In this document: positions 30,454 to 38,168 of the stretch, one piece after another
How positions within the stretch are numbered: the stretch's first letter is position 1
Layout: each line of letters opens with the position of its first letter
Source: Aeromicrobium sp. Root472D3
GTDB lineage: Bacteria > Actinomycetota > Actinomycetes > Propionibacteriales > Nocardioidaceae
NCBI RefSeq assembly: GCF_001426485.1
Contig: NZ_LMET01000001.1
Location: forward strand, 1,700,746-1,764,745
Reading direction: 5' to 3'
DNA length: 64,000 nt
Notes under the pieces: generated by a model
Databases searched by the model: none
Told to the model about the DNA's origin: nothing
The model's input: only the letters and a program-made list of their open reading frames with translations
Made by a program: the position numbers and the translations under genes

Positions 30454-31544
30454 TGATGACGACGTTGTGGCGTGGCCTCGTGGGCTCCGTGCAGGGGCTC
30501 AGGGCCGGGATCGACGACTGGCTCGTGGGCACGCGGCACGCCGTCCGCGCGGCGGCGGTCTGCCGCATCGCGACGGGCCTGGCGGTGCTGGGGCTGCTGG
30601 CCTCCAACTTCTCGACCCGCGACATGTGGGTCGGGCAGGGCTCGGTGTGGGCCGAGCCGGCGCGAGCCATCAGCAGCTTCCCGGAGCTGACGCTGCTCGA
30701 CGGCGTCAGCTCGGACGTGCTGGCGCTGCTGTACGTCGTGACGATGCTCGCGGCCCTCGCGTTCGTGCTGGGCTGGCACGCCAAGGCCGCCAACGTCGTG
30801 ACGTTCATCGGGTTCATCGCGGTCGTCGGCCAGAACCCGGTCGTCGGGTCGCCCGGCGACAACCTGGTGCGCCTGACGCTGCTGTGGCTGCTGCTGATGC
30901 GCGCGTCCGACCACTGGTCGCTCGACGCCGCACGACGCAGCCGCCGTCTCGCCGCGGGCAAGGAGGCGTCCCGCGAGGAGGACGCGCTGCCGACGTGGCT
31001 GTCGGCGGGACTGCACAACGTGGGTCTCGTGGCGCTGGGTGCTCAGACCGTGCTGGCGGCCATGGCCGCGGGGCTCGACAAGGTCGCCGACCGGTCGTGG
31101 CAGCAGGGCACGGCCCTGTACTCGACGTTGCAGCTGCCCGAGTCGCGGCCGTTCCCGGCGCTGTCGGACCTGCTCGCCGACCACCGCGTGCTGCTGGCGC
31201 TGCTGACGTACGGCGTGCTGCTCTCGCAGCTGTTCTTCGGACCGCTGCTGCTGAACCGGTACACGCGTCGACTCGTGATCGTGCTGGCCGTCGTGGTCAA
31301 CGTGCTGCTCGCGGTCGTCTTCGCGCAGCCGTGGAGCGCGCTCAGCACGCTCGGCGTGACGCTGCTGTTCGTGTCGGACCGGACGTGGGAGCGCGTCGAG
31401 GACGTCGTGCTCGGTGCCGCCCAGCCGGTGACCGACTGGACGGTCGAGCGTGGTTACGACGTGCTCGACGGCGTCGACGTGGTGCGCTACAACGTCGTGC
31501 TGCCGGTCGTCGACTGGGTGCGGTTCACGATCCTGCGGCGCTAG
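30453..31544 (+). CDS. HTTM-domain membrane protein (second copy)
   Basis: The 363-aa polytopic protein is a paralogue of the product at 26715. It shares NPVVGSPGDNLVRLTLLWLL, HWSLDAARRSRR and a GLHNVG segment. It is longer, with a C-terminal extension after the last membrane helix (about 310-363) containing DWTVERGYDVLDGVDVVRYN. ATG 30453 overlaps the stop of the DUF5819 gene by 1 nt; ATG 30456 is an alternative. Its 3' end overlaps the converging MFS gene by 20 bp. Confidence 0.82.
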   Translation: MMTTLWRGLVGSVQGLRAGIDDWLVGTRHAVRAAAVCRIATGLAVLGLLASNFSTRDMWVGQGSVWAEPARAISSFPELTLLDGVSSDVLALLYVVTMLAALAFVLGWHAKAANVVTFIGFIAVVGQNPVVGSPGDNLVRLTLLWLLLMRASDHWSLDAARRSRRLAAGKEASREEDALPTWLSAGLHNVGLVALGAQTVLAAMAAGLDKVADRSWQQGTALYSTLQLPESRPFPALSDLLADHRVLLALLTYGVLLSQLFFGPLLLNRYTRRLVIVLAVVVNVLLAVVFAQPWSALSTLGVTLLFVSDRTWERVEDVVLGAAQPVTDWTVERGYDVLDGVDVVRYNVVLPVVDWVRFTILRR

Positions 31545-32766
31545 CGGCGTCGGCGGTCCGGGCGGCGACCCGCCGGCCCGACAGCACCAGCACGACGACC
31601 GGGACGACCAGCACCGCCGCGGCGGCGTTGAGCGTGCCGAAGCCGCTGAGGGCCACGACGAGGCCGGCGAGCAGCCCGCCCGACGCCCCGGCGAGGTTCA
31701 TCGCGAGGTCGGAGAAGCCCTGCACGAGGGGACGCGCGGACGGATCGACCGAGGTCGTGAGGGCGGCGGCGCCGGCGATGACCGAGGCCGACCAGCCGAT
31801 GCCCAGCAGCACGAGCCCGATCGTGATCTGCACCTGCGACTCGCCCGACGTGCCGGCGACCCCGGCGGCCAGCAGCAGCACCGACTGCCCGAGCAGGATC
31901 GTCCGGTCCTGCCCCCAGGCGTCGGCGAGCCAGCCCATGACCGGTGACAGCGCGTACATGCCGGCGATGTGCAGGCTGATCGTCAGGCCGATGATCTCGA
32001 GCGAGGCGCCGTGGTCCTCCATGTGCACGGGCGTCAGCGCCATGACCGCGACCATGACGGCGTGCGACGACGCGATCGCCCAGATCGCGGTCAGGGTGCG
32101 ACCGCGGACGTGGGGGAGGGCCGCCCTGACGCCGCGGGCGGCGGGAGCCTGGCCGGCGGCCCGCGCGACGAGGGGGTCGGGCCGCAGCAGGACGACGGTC
32201 AGCAGGCCGGCCACCGCGAAGCCCGTGGCGGAGAACAGCATGGGCCCCGACAGGTCGGGGAGTCCGAGGGCGTCGGCGACGGCGGCACCGGGACCCGTCA
32301 GGTTGGGCCCGATGACCGCGCCGACGGTCGTCGACCAGACGACGACCGAGAGGGAGCGGCCCACCTGGGCGGGCGCGGCCCGGTCGACCGCCGCGAACCG
32401 TGACTGCAGGTTCGCCGCGGTGCTGCCCCCGAACAGCAGCAGGCCCAGCAGGGCGACGGGCAGGGACCGGGTCTCGGACCCGACGACCGTCACGAGGGCA
32501 CCGGCCGCGCCGCTGAGCCAGCCGAGCGTGAGGGCGGGACGTCGTCCGCGCCTGGCCGCCAGCGACGACAGCGGGATCGTGAAGGCCGCCGCGCCGAGCG
32601 TCAGCATCACGACGGCCATGCCGGACCAGCCGGACGACCCGGTGATGTCCTTGATCAGCAGCCCGCCGACGGCGAGCCCGGCGCCGTTCCCGACACCCCC
32701 GACGACCTGCACCACCACGAGCACCGACACGATCCGCCGCTGCACAGGATCAGGACCGGGGTTCAC
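31525..32766 (-). CDS. MFS transporter
   Basis: The 413-aa protein has about 12 hydrophobic segments and resembles drug-exporter type major facilitators, with the loop motif SLAARRGRRPALTLGWLSG between TM2 and TM3. Substrate unknown. The leaderless GTG 32766 is set by TAGGTT (minus strand, 32773-32778) 6 nt upstream. The gene converges on and overlaps the end of the second HTTM gene, so it is probably not part of that system. Confidence 0.85.
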   Translation of the reverse strand: MNPGPDPVQRRIVSVLVVVQVVGGVGNGAGLAVGGLLIKDITGSSGWSGMAVVMLTLGAAAFTIPLSSLAARRGRRPALTLGWLSGAAGALVTVVGSETRSLPVALLGLLLFGGSTAANLQSRFAAVDRAAPAQVGRSLSVVVWSTTVGAVIGPNLTGPGAAVADALGLPDLSGPMLFSATGFAVAGLLTVVLLRPDPLVARAAGQAPAARGVRAALPHVRGRTLTAIWAIASSHAVMVAVMALTPVHMEDHGASLEIIGLTISLHIAGMYALSPVMGWLADAWGQDRTILLGQSVLLLAAGVAGTSGESQVQITIGLVLLGIGWSASVIAGAAALTTSVDPSARPLVQGFSDLAMNLAGASGGLLAGLVVALSGFGTLNAAAAVLVVPVVVLVLSGRRVAARTADAASAAGS

Positions 32767-32772
32767 CCCAGC

Positions 32773-32778
32773 AACCTA
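32773..32778 (-). promoter_or_regulatory. -10 box of the MFS gene
   Basis: TAGGTT on the minus strand, 6 nt before GTG 32766. Confidence 0.5.
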
Positions 32779-32897
32779 GTCCAGACCACACGCACCACAC
32801 GACGCCACCACAGGTCCGAACGAGCGCAGCGAGAGAAGGACAAGCGGCGGCAGCGAGCCCCGGCGAGCTGCCGACAGCGGCGACGGAGGAGCCGCGA

Positions 32898-32912
32898 GGC
32901 GGCGAAGCCGCC
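32898..32912 (-). terminator. short hairpin after the M13 peptidase gene
   Basis: GGCGGC and GCCGCC around a 3-nt loop, 4 nt beyond the stop codon at 32917. The arms are short but GC-only. Confidence 0.4.
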
Positions 32913-32916
32913 CGGC

Positions 32917-34860
32917 TTACCAGATCGTGACGCGCTCGGCCTCGTCGAGCCACAGCTCGTCGTCGGGGGTGACGTCGAAGGCCGCGTAGAAGGCGTCGAT
33001 GTTGCGGACGACCTGGTTGCAGCGGAACTCGGGCGGCGAGTGCGGGTCGAGCGTCAGGCGGCGGACGGTCTCGGCGGGACGCACCTTGGACTGCCAGGCC
33101 TGGGCCCACGAGATGAAGAAGCGCTGATCGGGGGTCAGGCCGTCGATCGGGTCGTCGCCCGGCTCGGTGAGACGGAAGGCGCGGTAGGCGATGCCGAGTC
33201 CGCCGAGGTCGCCGATGTTCTCGCCGATCGTCAACGACCCGTTGACCGTCCTGTCGTCGGCGCCGACGGGGCTCAGCGCGTCGTACTGGGCGACGAGCGC
33301 CGTCGTGAGCTTCTCGAAGGCCTCGCGGTCGTCGTCGGTCCACCAGTTGCTCAGCGCGCCGGTGCCGTCGTACTGCGAGCCCTGGTCGTCGAAGCCGTGA
33401 CCGATCTCGTGGCCGATCACGGCGCCGATCGCCCCGTAGTTGACGGCGTCGTCGGCGTCGGCGTGGAAGAACGGCGGCTGGAGGATCGCGGCGGGGAAGA
33501 CGATCTCGTTCATCGTCGGGTTGTAGTAGGCGTTGACGGTCTGCGGCGTCATGTACCACTCGTCGCGGTCGATCGGCGAGCCGATCTTGGCGAGCTCGCG
33601 GTCGGTCGCGACGGCGATCGCGCGGCGGACGTTGCCGAGCAGGTCGTCGGGCGCGGTCTCGAGCGCGGAGTAGTCGCGGAACTCGTCGGGGTGGCCGATC
33701 TTGGGGTTGAACGAGTCGAGCTTGGCGTGGGCACGCTGCTTGGTCTCCTCGCTCATCCACGGCAGCTCGGCGATGCTCTGGCGGTACGCCTCGAGCAGGT
33801 TGTCGATCAGCTCGCTCATCCGCTCCTTGGACGCGGGCGGGAACTCGGTGCGCACGTAGATGCGGCCGACGGCCTCGCCCATCGCGCCCTCGACGAAGCC
33901 GACGCCGCGCTTCCAGCGCGGCCGCAGCTCGTCGGTGCCGCTCAGCGTGCGCCCGTAGAACTCGAAGTTCGCCGCGACGAACGCCGACGACAGGTACGGC
34001 GAGGCGCTGTGGACGACCTGCCAGCGCAGCCAGTCCTTCCACGCGTCGAGCTCGGCGGGCACGAGGAGCGTCTCGAGGCCCTCCAGGAACGACGGCTGCG
34101 ACACGACGACCTCGGCGATGACGGCCGCCGGCACCTGGGCACCCTCGGACCACGAGGCCCAGTCGAAGGACGGCGACAGGGCCTGCAGGCCGTCGACGTC
34201 GAGCAGGTTGTACGTCTTCTGCGCGTCGCGGCACGACACGCGGTCCCAGTGGTGGGCGGCGAGGCGGGTCTCGAGGTCCATGACGCGCGCGGCACGGCCC
34301 TCGGCGTCGTCGAGGCCCGCGAGCCCGAACATCGTCGTCAGGTGCGTGACGTACGCGGCGCGGATGTCGGCCGAGTCGTCCTCGCGGTAGTACGACTCGT
34401 CGGGCAGGCCGATCCCGCCCTGCCCGAGGTGGGTGACGTAGCGGTCGGGGTTGCCGCGGTCGGGACCGATGTACATGCCGAACACGCTGCCGATGCCCTG
34501 ACGGTCGAGGTCTCCGAGCACCCGCACGAACGACGGGACGTCGGTGACGGCGTCGACGCGGGCGAGCTCGTCGGCCAGCGGCTGCGCGCCGAGCCGCTCG
34601 ACGCGCTCCTCGTCCATGAAGCTGGCGTACAGGTCGGCGATCTTGCGCTGCTCGTCGTCGACGGGCGACTCGCCGGCCGTCTCGATGATCGTGCGGACCT
34701 TCGCCTCGGCCTCGTCGACCAGCGTGACGAACGATCCGGCCGTCGCGCGGTCGGGCTTGATCTCCGCGGTGTCGAGCCACCGCCCGTTGACGTGCCGGAA
34801 CAGATCGTCCTGGACGCGGGTGGAGGGGTCGAGCTGGGCCATGTCGATGCCGGGGTTCAC
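32917..34860 (-). CDS. M13 family zinc metallopeptidase
   Basis: Neprilysin/PepO-type endopeptidase of 647 aa, the usual length. The zinc motif HEIGH has His484, Glu485 and His488; the third ligand lies in GENIGDLGG, and NAYYNPTMNEIVFPAAILQ is the conserved substrate-binding strand. The C-terminal W is also typical. No signal peptide or membrane anchor is seen, so it should be cytoplasmic and act on peptides. The leaderless GTG 34860 is fixed by TAGCCT 6 nt upstream; the same 7-bp element serves the divergent siderophore-interacting protein gene. Confidence 0.95.
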   Translation of the reverse strand: MNPGIDMAQLDPSTRVQDDLFRHVNGRWLDTAEIKPDRATAGSFVTLVDEAEAKVRTIIETAGESPVDDEQRKIADLYASFMDEERVERLGAQPLADELARVDAVTDVPSFVRVLGDLDRQGIGSVFGMYIGPDRGNPDRYVTHLGQGGIGLPDESYYREDDSADIRAAYVTHLTTMFGLAGLDDAEGRAARVMDLETRLAAHHWDRVSCRDAQKTYNLLDVDGLQALSPSFDWASWSEGAQVPAAVIAEVVVSQPSFLEGLETLLVPAELDAWKDWLRWQVVHSASPYLSSAFVAANFEFYGRTLSGTDELRPRWKRGVGFVEGAMGEAVGRIYVRTEFPPASKERMSELIDNLLEAYRQSIAELPWMSEETKQRAHAKLDSFNPKIGHPDEFRDYSALETAPDDLLGNVRRAIAVATDRELAKIGSPIDRDEWYMTPQTVNAYYNPTMNEIVFPAAILQPPFFHADADDAVNYGAIGAVIGHEIGHGFDDQGSQYDGTGALSNWWTDDDREAFEKLTTALVAQYDALSPVGADDRTVNGSLTIGENIGDLGGLGIAYRAFRLTEPGDDPIDGLTPDQRFFISWAQAWQSKVRPAETVRRLTLDPHSPPEFRCNQVVRNIDAFYAAFDVTPDDELWLDEAERVTIW

Positions 34861-34865
34861 GTCAG

Positions 34866-34872
34866 TAGGCTA
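34866..34872. promoter_or_regulatory. symmetric bidirectional -10 element
   Basis: TAGGCTA gives TAGGCT on the plus strand and TAGCCT on the minus strand. Read leftward it is 6 nt from GTG 34860 of the M13 peptidase gene; read rightward it is 6 nt from GTG 34878. One 7-bp sequence therefore supplies both -10 boxes. Confidence 0.6.
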
Positions 34873-34877
34873 CACAC

Positions 34878-34895
34878 GTGAGGCCAGTCGAATGA
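34878..34895 (+). CDS. possible 5-codon leader ORF
   Basis: GTG AGG CCA GTC GAA TGA starts at the predicted transcription start, and its TGA overlaps ATG 34892 of the next gene (ATGA). It could be a leaderless mini-ORF that feeds ribosomes to the downstream gene by coupling. The alternative is that GTGAGG simply acts as a Shine-Dalgarno site for ATG 34892. Too short to judge by sequence. Confidence 0.3.
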   Translation: MRPVE

Positions 34896-35743
34896 GCAGG
34901 AATCATCCCGTCCGACTCACGGTCGTGCGCACCGAGCAGGTCGCGCCGTCGATGCGGCGCATCGTCCTCGGCGGCGACGACTTCGACGCGTTCGAGTCGG
35001 CGTACCGGGGCATGCGCGAGCCCTACACCGACGCCTACGGCAAGCTCGTCTTCCTGGCCGACGGCCACGACTACCCCGACCCGCTCGACCTCGAGGTCGT
35101 CCAGCAGACCATGCCGCAGGAGGCGTGGCCCGTGCTGCGCACCTACACGATCCGGTGGGTCGACGCCGAGGCGCGCGAGCTCGCGATCGACTTCGTGATC
35201 CACGGCATCGACGGCGGTGAGGGGGTCGCCGGCCCGTGGGCCGCGCGCGCCGAGCCGGGCGACGTCATCCACCTGCGGGGCCCCAACGGCGGGTACGTGC
35301 CCGACACCACCGCCGACCTGCTGCTGTTCGTCGGCGACGAGGCGGGGTTCCCGGCGATCGCGGCCTCGCTCGAGGCGCTGCCCGCGGGCGTGCGCGCCCT
35401 GGCGCTCGTCGAGGTCGACGGCCCCGACGACGAGATCGCGGTGACGAGCGCGGCGGACGTCCAGGTGCGCTGGCTGCACCGCGGCGACGCCGTCGCCGGC
35501 ACCACGACGCTGCTGGACGACGCCGTGCGGGCGCTCGACTGGCCTGCCGGCCGGGTGCAGGCGTTCGTGCACGGCGAGTCGGCGCTGCTCAAGAGCGTCC
35601 GGCCGCACCTGCTCGACGAGCGCGGGATCGCGCGGGCCGACATCTCGGTCTCGGCCTACTGGCGCCGCGGGACGACGGAGGAGGGCTTCCGGGCCTGGAA
35701 GTCGCAGCAGTCCGACGCCGTCATGCGACCCGGCACGCCGTGA
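34892..35743 (+). CDS. siderophore-interacting protein (FAD/NADPH ferric reductase type)
   Basis: The 283-aa ViuB/SIP-family flavoprotein is expected to reduce ferric siderophores in the cytoplasm. It has an N-terminal FAD-binding beta barrel with VLRTYTIRW (RxYTxR motif) and GPWAARAEPGDVIHLRGPNG, and a C-terminal SIP domain with FVGDEAGFPAIAASLEALP and SAYWRRGTTEEGFRAWK. ATG 34892 has GTGAGG 8 nt upstream. There is no clear iron box at the promoter, although TAGGCTA resembles the centre of a DtxR box. A second SIP-domain protein is encoded at 54921. Confidence 0.92.
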   Translation: MSRNHPVRLTVVRTEQVAPSMRRIVLGGDDFDAFESAYRGMREPYTDAYGKLVFLADGHDYPDPLDLEVVQQTMPQEAWPVLRTYTIRWVDAEARELAIDFVIHGIDGGEGVAGPWAARAEPGDVIHLRGPNGGYVPDTTADLLLFVGDEAGFPAIAASLEALPAGVRALALVEVDGPDDEIAVTSAADVQVRWLHRGDAVAGTTTLLDDAVRALDWPAGRVQAFVHGESALLKSVRPHLLDERGIARADISVSAYWRRGTTEEGFRAWKSQQSDAVMRPGTP

Positions 35744-35777
35744 GGCGACCGGGCAGGCCCTGAGGCGTCCGGGCCGG

Positions 35778-35783
35778 TAACCT
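35778..35783 (+). promoter_or_regulatory. -10 box of the cytidylyltransferase/SDR gene
   Basis: TAACCT, 6 nt before GTG 35790. It sits just downstream of a small duplication: TGAGGCG-A/T-CCGGGC at 35741 and 35761, 20 bp apart. Confidence 0.5.
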
Positions 35784-35789
35784 CGTCGG

Positions 35790-37217
35790 GTGACCGAACT
35801 GCGCAACGTGGCCGTCATCCTCGCGGGTGGCACCGGGACCAGGGTCGGCCTGTCGATCCCCAAACAGCTCATCAAGATCGCCGGCAAGACGATCATCGAG
35901 CACACGATCGCCGCCTTCGAGGCGTCGCCGTTGATCGACGAGATCGTGATCCTGATGACGCCGGGTCACCTCGACCCCGTCCGGGCGATCGTGCAGAACG
36001 GCGGCTACGGCAAGGTCTCCCAGATCGTCGAGGGCGGCCAGACCCGCAACGAGTCGACGAGCCGCGCGCTCGAGGCCCTGGGCCAGGACGAGTGCAACGT
36101 GCTGTTCCACGACGCCGTCCGGCCGCTCGTGTCGCAGACGATCATCGGCGACGTCGTCGCCGCGCTCGGCACGCACCAGGCCGTCGACACCGCGATCCCG
36201 TCGGCCGACACCGTCGTGCAGGTGCACGACGCCCCGGTCGACGACTCGGGTGCCGAGACGATCCAGGACGTCCTTCAGCGCTCGCTGCTGCGACGCGGCC
36301 AGACGCCGCAGGCGTTCCGCCTGTCGGTCATCCGCCGCGCCTACGAGCTGGCCTGGCAGGACCCCGACTTCACCGCGACCGACGACTGCACCGTCGTGCT
36401 GCGCTACCTGCCCGAGGTGCCGATCGCGGTCGTCACGGGCCACGAGCGCAACATGAAGGTCACCGAGCCGATCGACGTCTACATCGCCGACAAGCTCTTC
36501 CAGCTGCACTCGGCCGACGTGCCCGACGCGCTGACCGACGACCAGTACCGTGCGGCCCTCGCGGGCAAGACGATGGTGGTGTTCGGCGGCTCGTACGGCA
36601 TCGGCGGCGACATCGCCGACCTGGCGCGCGGCTTCGGCGCGACGGTGCACACGTTCTCGCGGTCGTCCACCAACACCCACGTCGATCGTCGCGAGGACAT
36701 CGCGGCGGCCGCCCAGGCCGTGCTGAAGGAGTCCGACTCGATCGACTTCGTCGTCAACACCGCCGGCGTGCTGGTGATCGAGGACCTCGCCGACACGTCG
36801 GAGGAGACGATCTTCGCCGCCACCGAGATCAACTACCTCGCGCCGATCTTCATCGCGCAGGAGTTCCACCCGCACCTGGCGCAGGCCGGTGGCTCGCTGC
36901 TGCTGTTCACGTCGTCGTCGTACACGCGAGGGCGTGGCGGCTACTCGCTGTACTCGTCGGCCAAGGCGGCCGTCGTGAACCTGACGCAGGCGCTCGCCGA
37001 CGAGTGGGCCGGCGAGGTGCGGGTCAACTGCGTCAACCCCGAGCGCACCGGCACGCCGATGCGCACCAAGGCGTTCGGCGAGGAGCCCGAGGGGACGCTG
37101 CTCAGCTCGATGGTCGTGGCGCGCCAGTCGCTCGACGTCCTGCTGTCGCAGCAGACCGGGCACATCATCGACATCCGGCGCGAGGACGGCCCGGCCGCGA
37201 TCGGCGGCGGCAGCTGA
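35790..37217 (+). CDS. bifunctional cytidylyltransferase / SDR reductase (CDP-ribitol synthase type)
   Basis: Fusion of 475 aa. Residues 1-235 are an IspD/TarI-like cytidylyltransferase (AVILAGGTGTRVGLSIPKQL; FHDAVRPLV; RRGQTPQAFR). Residues 245-475 are a short-chain dehydrogenase (VVFGGSYGIGGDIADLARGF as the NAD(P)-binding motif, YSSAK as the catalytic Tyr/Lys). This is the architecture of Haemophilus Bcs1, which reduces ribulose 5-phosphate to ribitol 5-phosphate and makes CDP-ribitol, the work done by TarJ and TarI elsewhere. The TagF/TagB-type transferases at 46875 and 50316 would use such CDP-alditols for wall teichoic acid. A role as IspD (isoprenoid pathway) is less likely because of the fused reductase. 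Confidence 0.85.
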   Translation: MTELRNVAVILAGGTGTRVGLSIPKQLIKIAGKTIIEHTIAAFEASPLIDEIVILMTPGHLDPVRAIVQNGGYGKVSQIVEGGQTRNESTSRALEALGQDECNVLFHDAVRPLVSQTIIGDVVAALGTHQAVDTAIPSADTVVQVHDAPVDDSGAETIQDVLQRSLLRRGQTPQAFRLSVIRRAYELAWQDPDFTATDDCTVVLRYLPEVPIAVVTGHERNMKVTEPIDVYIADKLFQLHSADVPDALTDDQYRAALAGKTMVVFGGSYGIGGDIADLARGFGATVHTFSRSSTNTHVDRREDIAAAAQAVLKESDSIDFVVNTAGVLVIEDLADTSEETIFAATEINYLAPIFIAQEFHPHLAQAGGSLLLFTSSSYTRGRGGYSLYSSAKAAVVNLTQALADEWAGEVRVNCVNPERTGTPMRTKAFGEEPEGTLLSSMVVARQSLDVLLSQQTGHIIDIRREDGPAAIGGGS

Positions 37218-37229
37218 CGCTGCGGCGCT

Positions 37230-37253
37230 GCACCGGTCGCGACCGGGCCGGTC
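37230..37253. terminator. hairpin between converging genes
   Basis: CGCGACC (37235-37241) and GGTCGCG (37247-37253) pair around a GGGCC loop; CCGGTCGCGACCGG (37230-37243) is an alternative palindrome. It lies between the stop at 37217 and the opposing stop at 37267. Confidence 0.5.
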
Positions 37254-37266
37254 GCGGTACGTCAGG

Positions 37267-37677
37267 TCAGTGCTTGGCGTTCTTGCGCAGCGCCGTGCGC
37301 AGCTGCGCGATGCGCACGATGCCCGGGACGGCGACGACGAGCGCGCCGATCACGGCCGACAGCAGCAGGGCGATCGCCAGCGACAGCTGACCCTCGAACC
37401 CGAGGAACTTGATCGAGACCTTCTCGGAGTTCTGGGCGATGAACACGAGGAACGCGATCGCGAGGACGGCCGCGGTGATCAGCCCGACCCACAGGCCGCT
37501 GGCGCGGGTGCGCTTGACGCGGCCGTTGCGGTCGAGGCCACGCGGGGGAGTCGTGTCGGGACGGTCGGTGGTGGGGGCCGGCTCGGTGGCGGGACGGTCG
37601 TGCGTCGCGCCGGTCGGCCGGTCCGCGGTGGACGGGTCGCTCGGGGTCCGGTCGTCCGGAGGCAGGGGGCTGGTCAT
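37267..37677 (-). CDS. LapA-domain (DUF1049) membrane protein
   Basis: The 136-aa protein has a proline/threonine/aspartate-rich, disordered N-terminal 50 residues. They are followed by two membrane helices (about 62-83 and 95-120) with the DUF1049/LapA signature VFIAQNSEKVSIKFLGFEGQ between them. It is a small membrane protein of unknown role; in proteobacteria LapA assists lipopolysaccharide assembly, but that does not carry over to actinobacteria. ATG 37677 has CACGAT (minus, 37684-37689) 6 nt upstream, a -10 box with one deviation. Confidence 0.8.
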   Translation of the reverse strand: MTSPLPPDDRTPSDPSTADRPTGATHDRPATEPAPTTDRPDTTPPRGLDRNGRVKRTRASGLWVGLITAAVLAIAFLVFIAQNSEKVSIKFLGFEGQLSLAIALLLSAVIGALVVAVPGIVRIAQLRTALRKNAKH

Positions 37678-37744
37678 GGGGACATCGTGCCAGCAACGTC
37701 GGCGCCGCGCCCGTCGTGAGACGGCGCGCCGGCACGCGCCCGGC

Positions 37745-37750
37745 TAGGAT
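37745..37750 (+). promoter_or_regulatory. -10 box deciding the start at 37758
   Basis: TAGGAT, 7 nt before GTG 37758; the frame is open to 37716, but that extension would precede the promoter. Confidence 0.55.
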
Positions 37751-37757
37751 CCGTGCG

Positions 37758-38144
37758 GTGAAGACGTTCCTCAACATCATGCTCGGCCTCGTGGGCATCG
37801 CGCTGGTGGCCGCGATCTACTTCATGATCAAGACCACGGGCGGTGGCGACGACGAGCCCGAGGCGACCCCGACCACGACGAAGGTCGTCTACATGTCGAC
37901 CAACGGTGTGACCGACAACATCGAGCGACGGCTCGAGAAGCGCACCGGCGGCGACCTGCGGATCCGCTGTCCCAAGAAGGTCGACTCCGCGATCGGCACG
38001 ACGTTCCGGTGCAGCGTCCGCACCGCGACCGGCACCGAGAAGATCGCGCTGGCCACCGTCACGATCGACGGCCCCGACGGCGACTTCACGTGGACGTCGA
38101 GCTCGGACGCGCTGCGCACGCCGAGCCCGAGCCCCACGCCGTAG
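37758..38144 (+). CDS. small membrane-anchored protein with DUF4333-like domain
   Basis: The 128-aa protein has one N-terminal membrane helix (about 4-24, FLNIMLGLVGIALVAAIYFM), a short Thr/Pro linker and an extracytoplasmic domain of about 70 residues with a cysteine pair: IRCPKKVDSAIGTTFRCSV. The spacing and the CP...G..FxC pattern resemble the DUF4333 family of actinobacterial secreted proteins. It ends in a Ser/Pro tail. Role unknown. It converges on the gene ending at 38169 with a 24-nt gap. Confidence 0.75.
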   Translation: MKTFLNIMLGLVGIALVAAIYFMIKTTGGGDDEPEATPTTTKVVYMSTNGVTDNIERRLEKRTGGDLRIRCPKKVDSAIGTTFRCSVRTATGTEKIALATVTIDGPDGDFTWTSSSDALRTPSPSPTP

Positions 38145-38168
38145 CGACGCGAGGCCCGGGCGCGACCG

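Noticed and set aside
25972..31544. Recent horizontal transfer of the DUF5819-HTTM locus
   Set aside because: By eye, base composition and codon use match the neighbours (except the short intergenic stretch before 27823), and no integrase, att repeats or transposase were found.
35790..36500. N-terminal cytidylyltransferase taken as the isoprenoid enzyme IspD
   Set aside because: The fused SDR reductase and surrounding wall-polymer genes match the Bcs1/TarIJ architecture better; kept only as an alternative.
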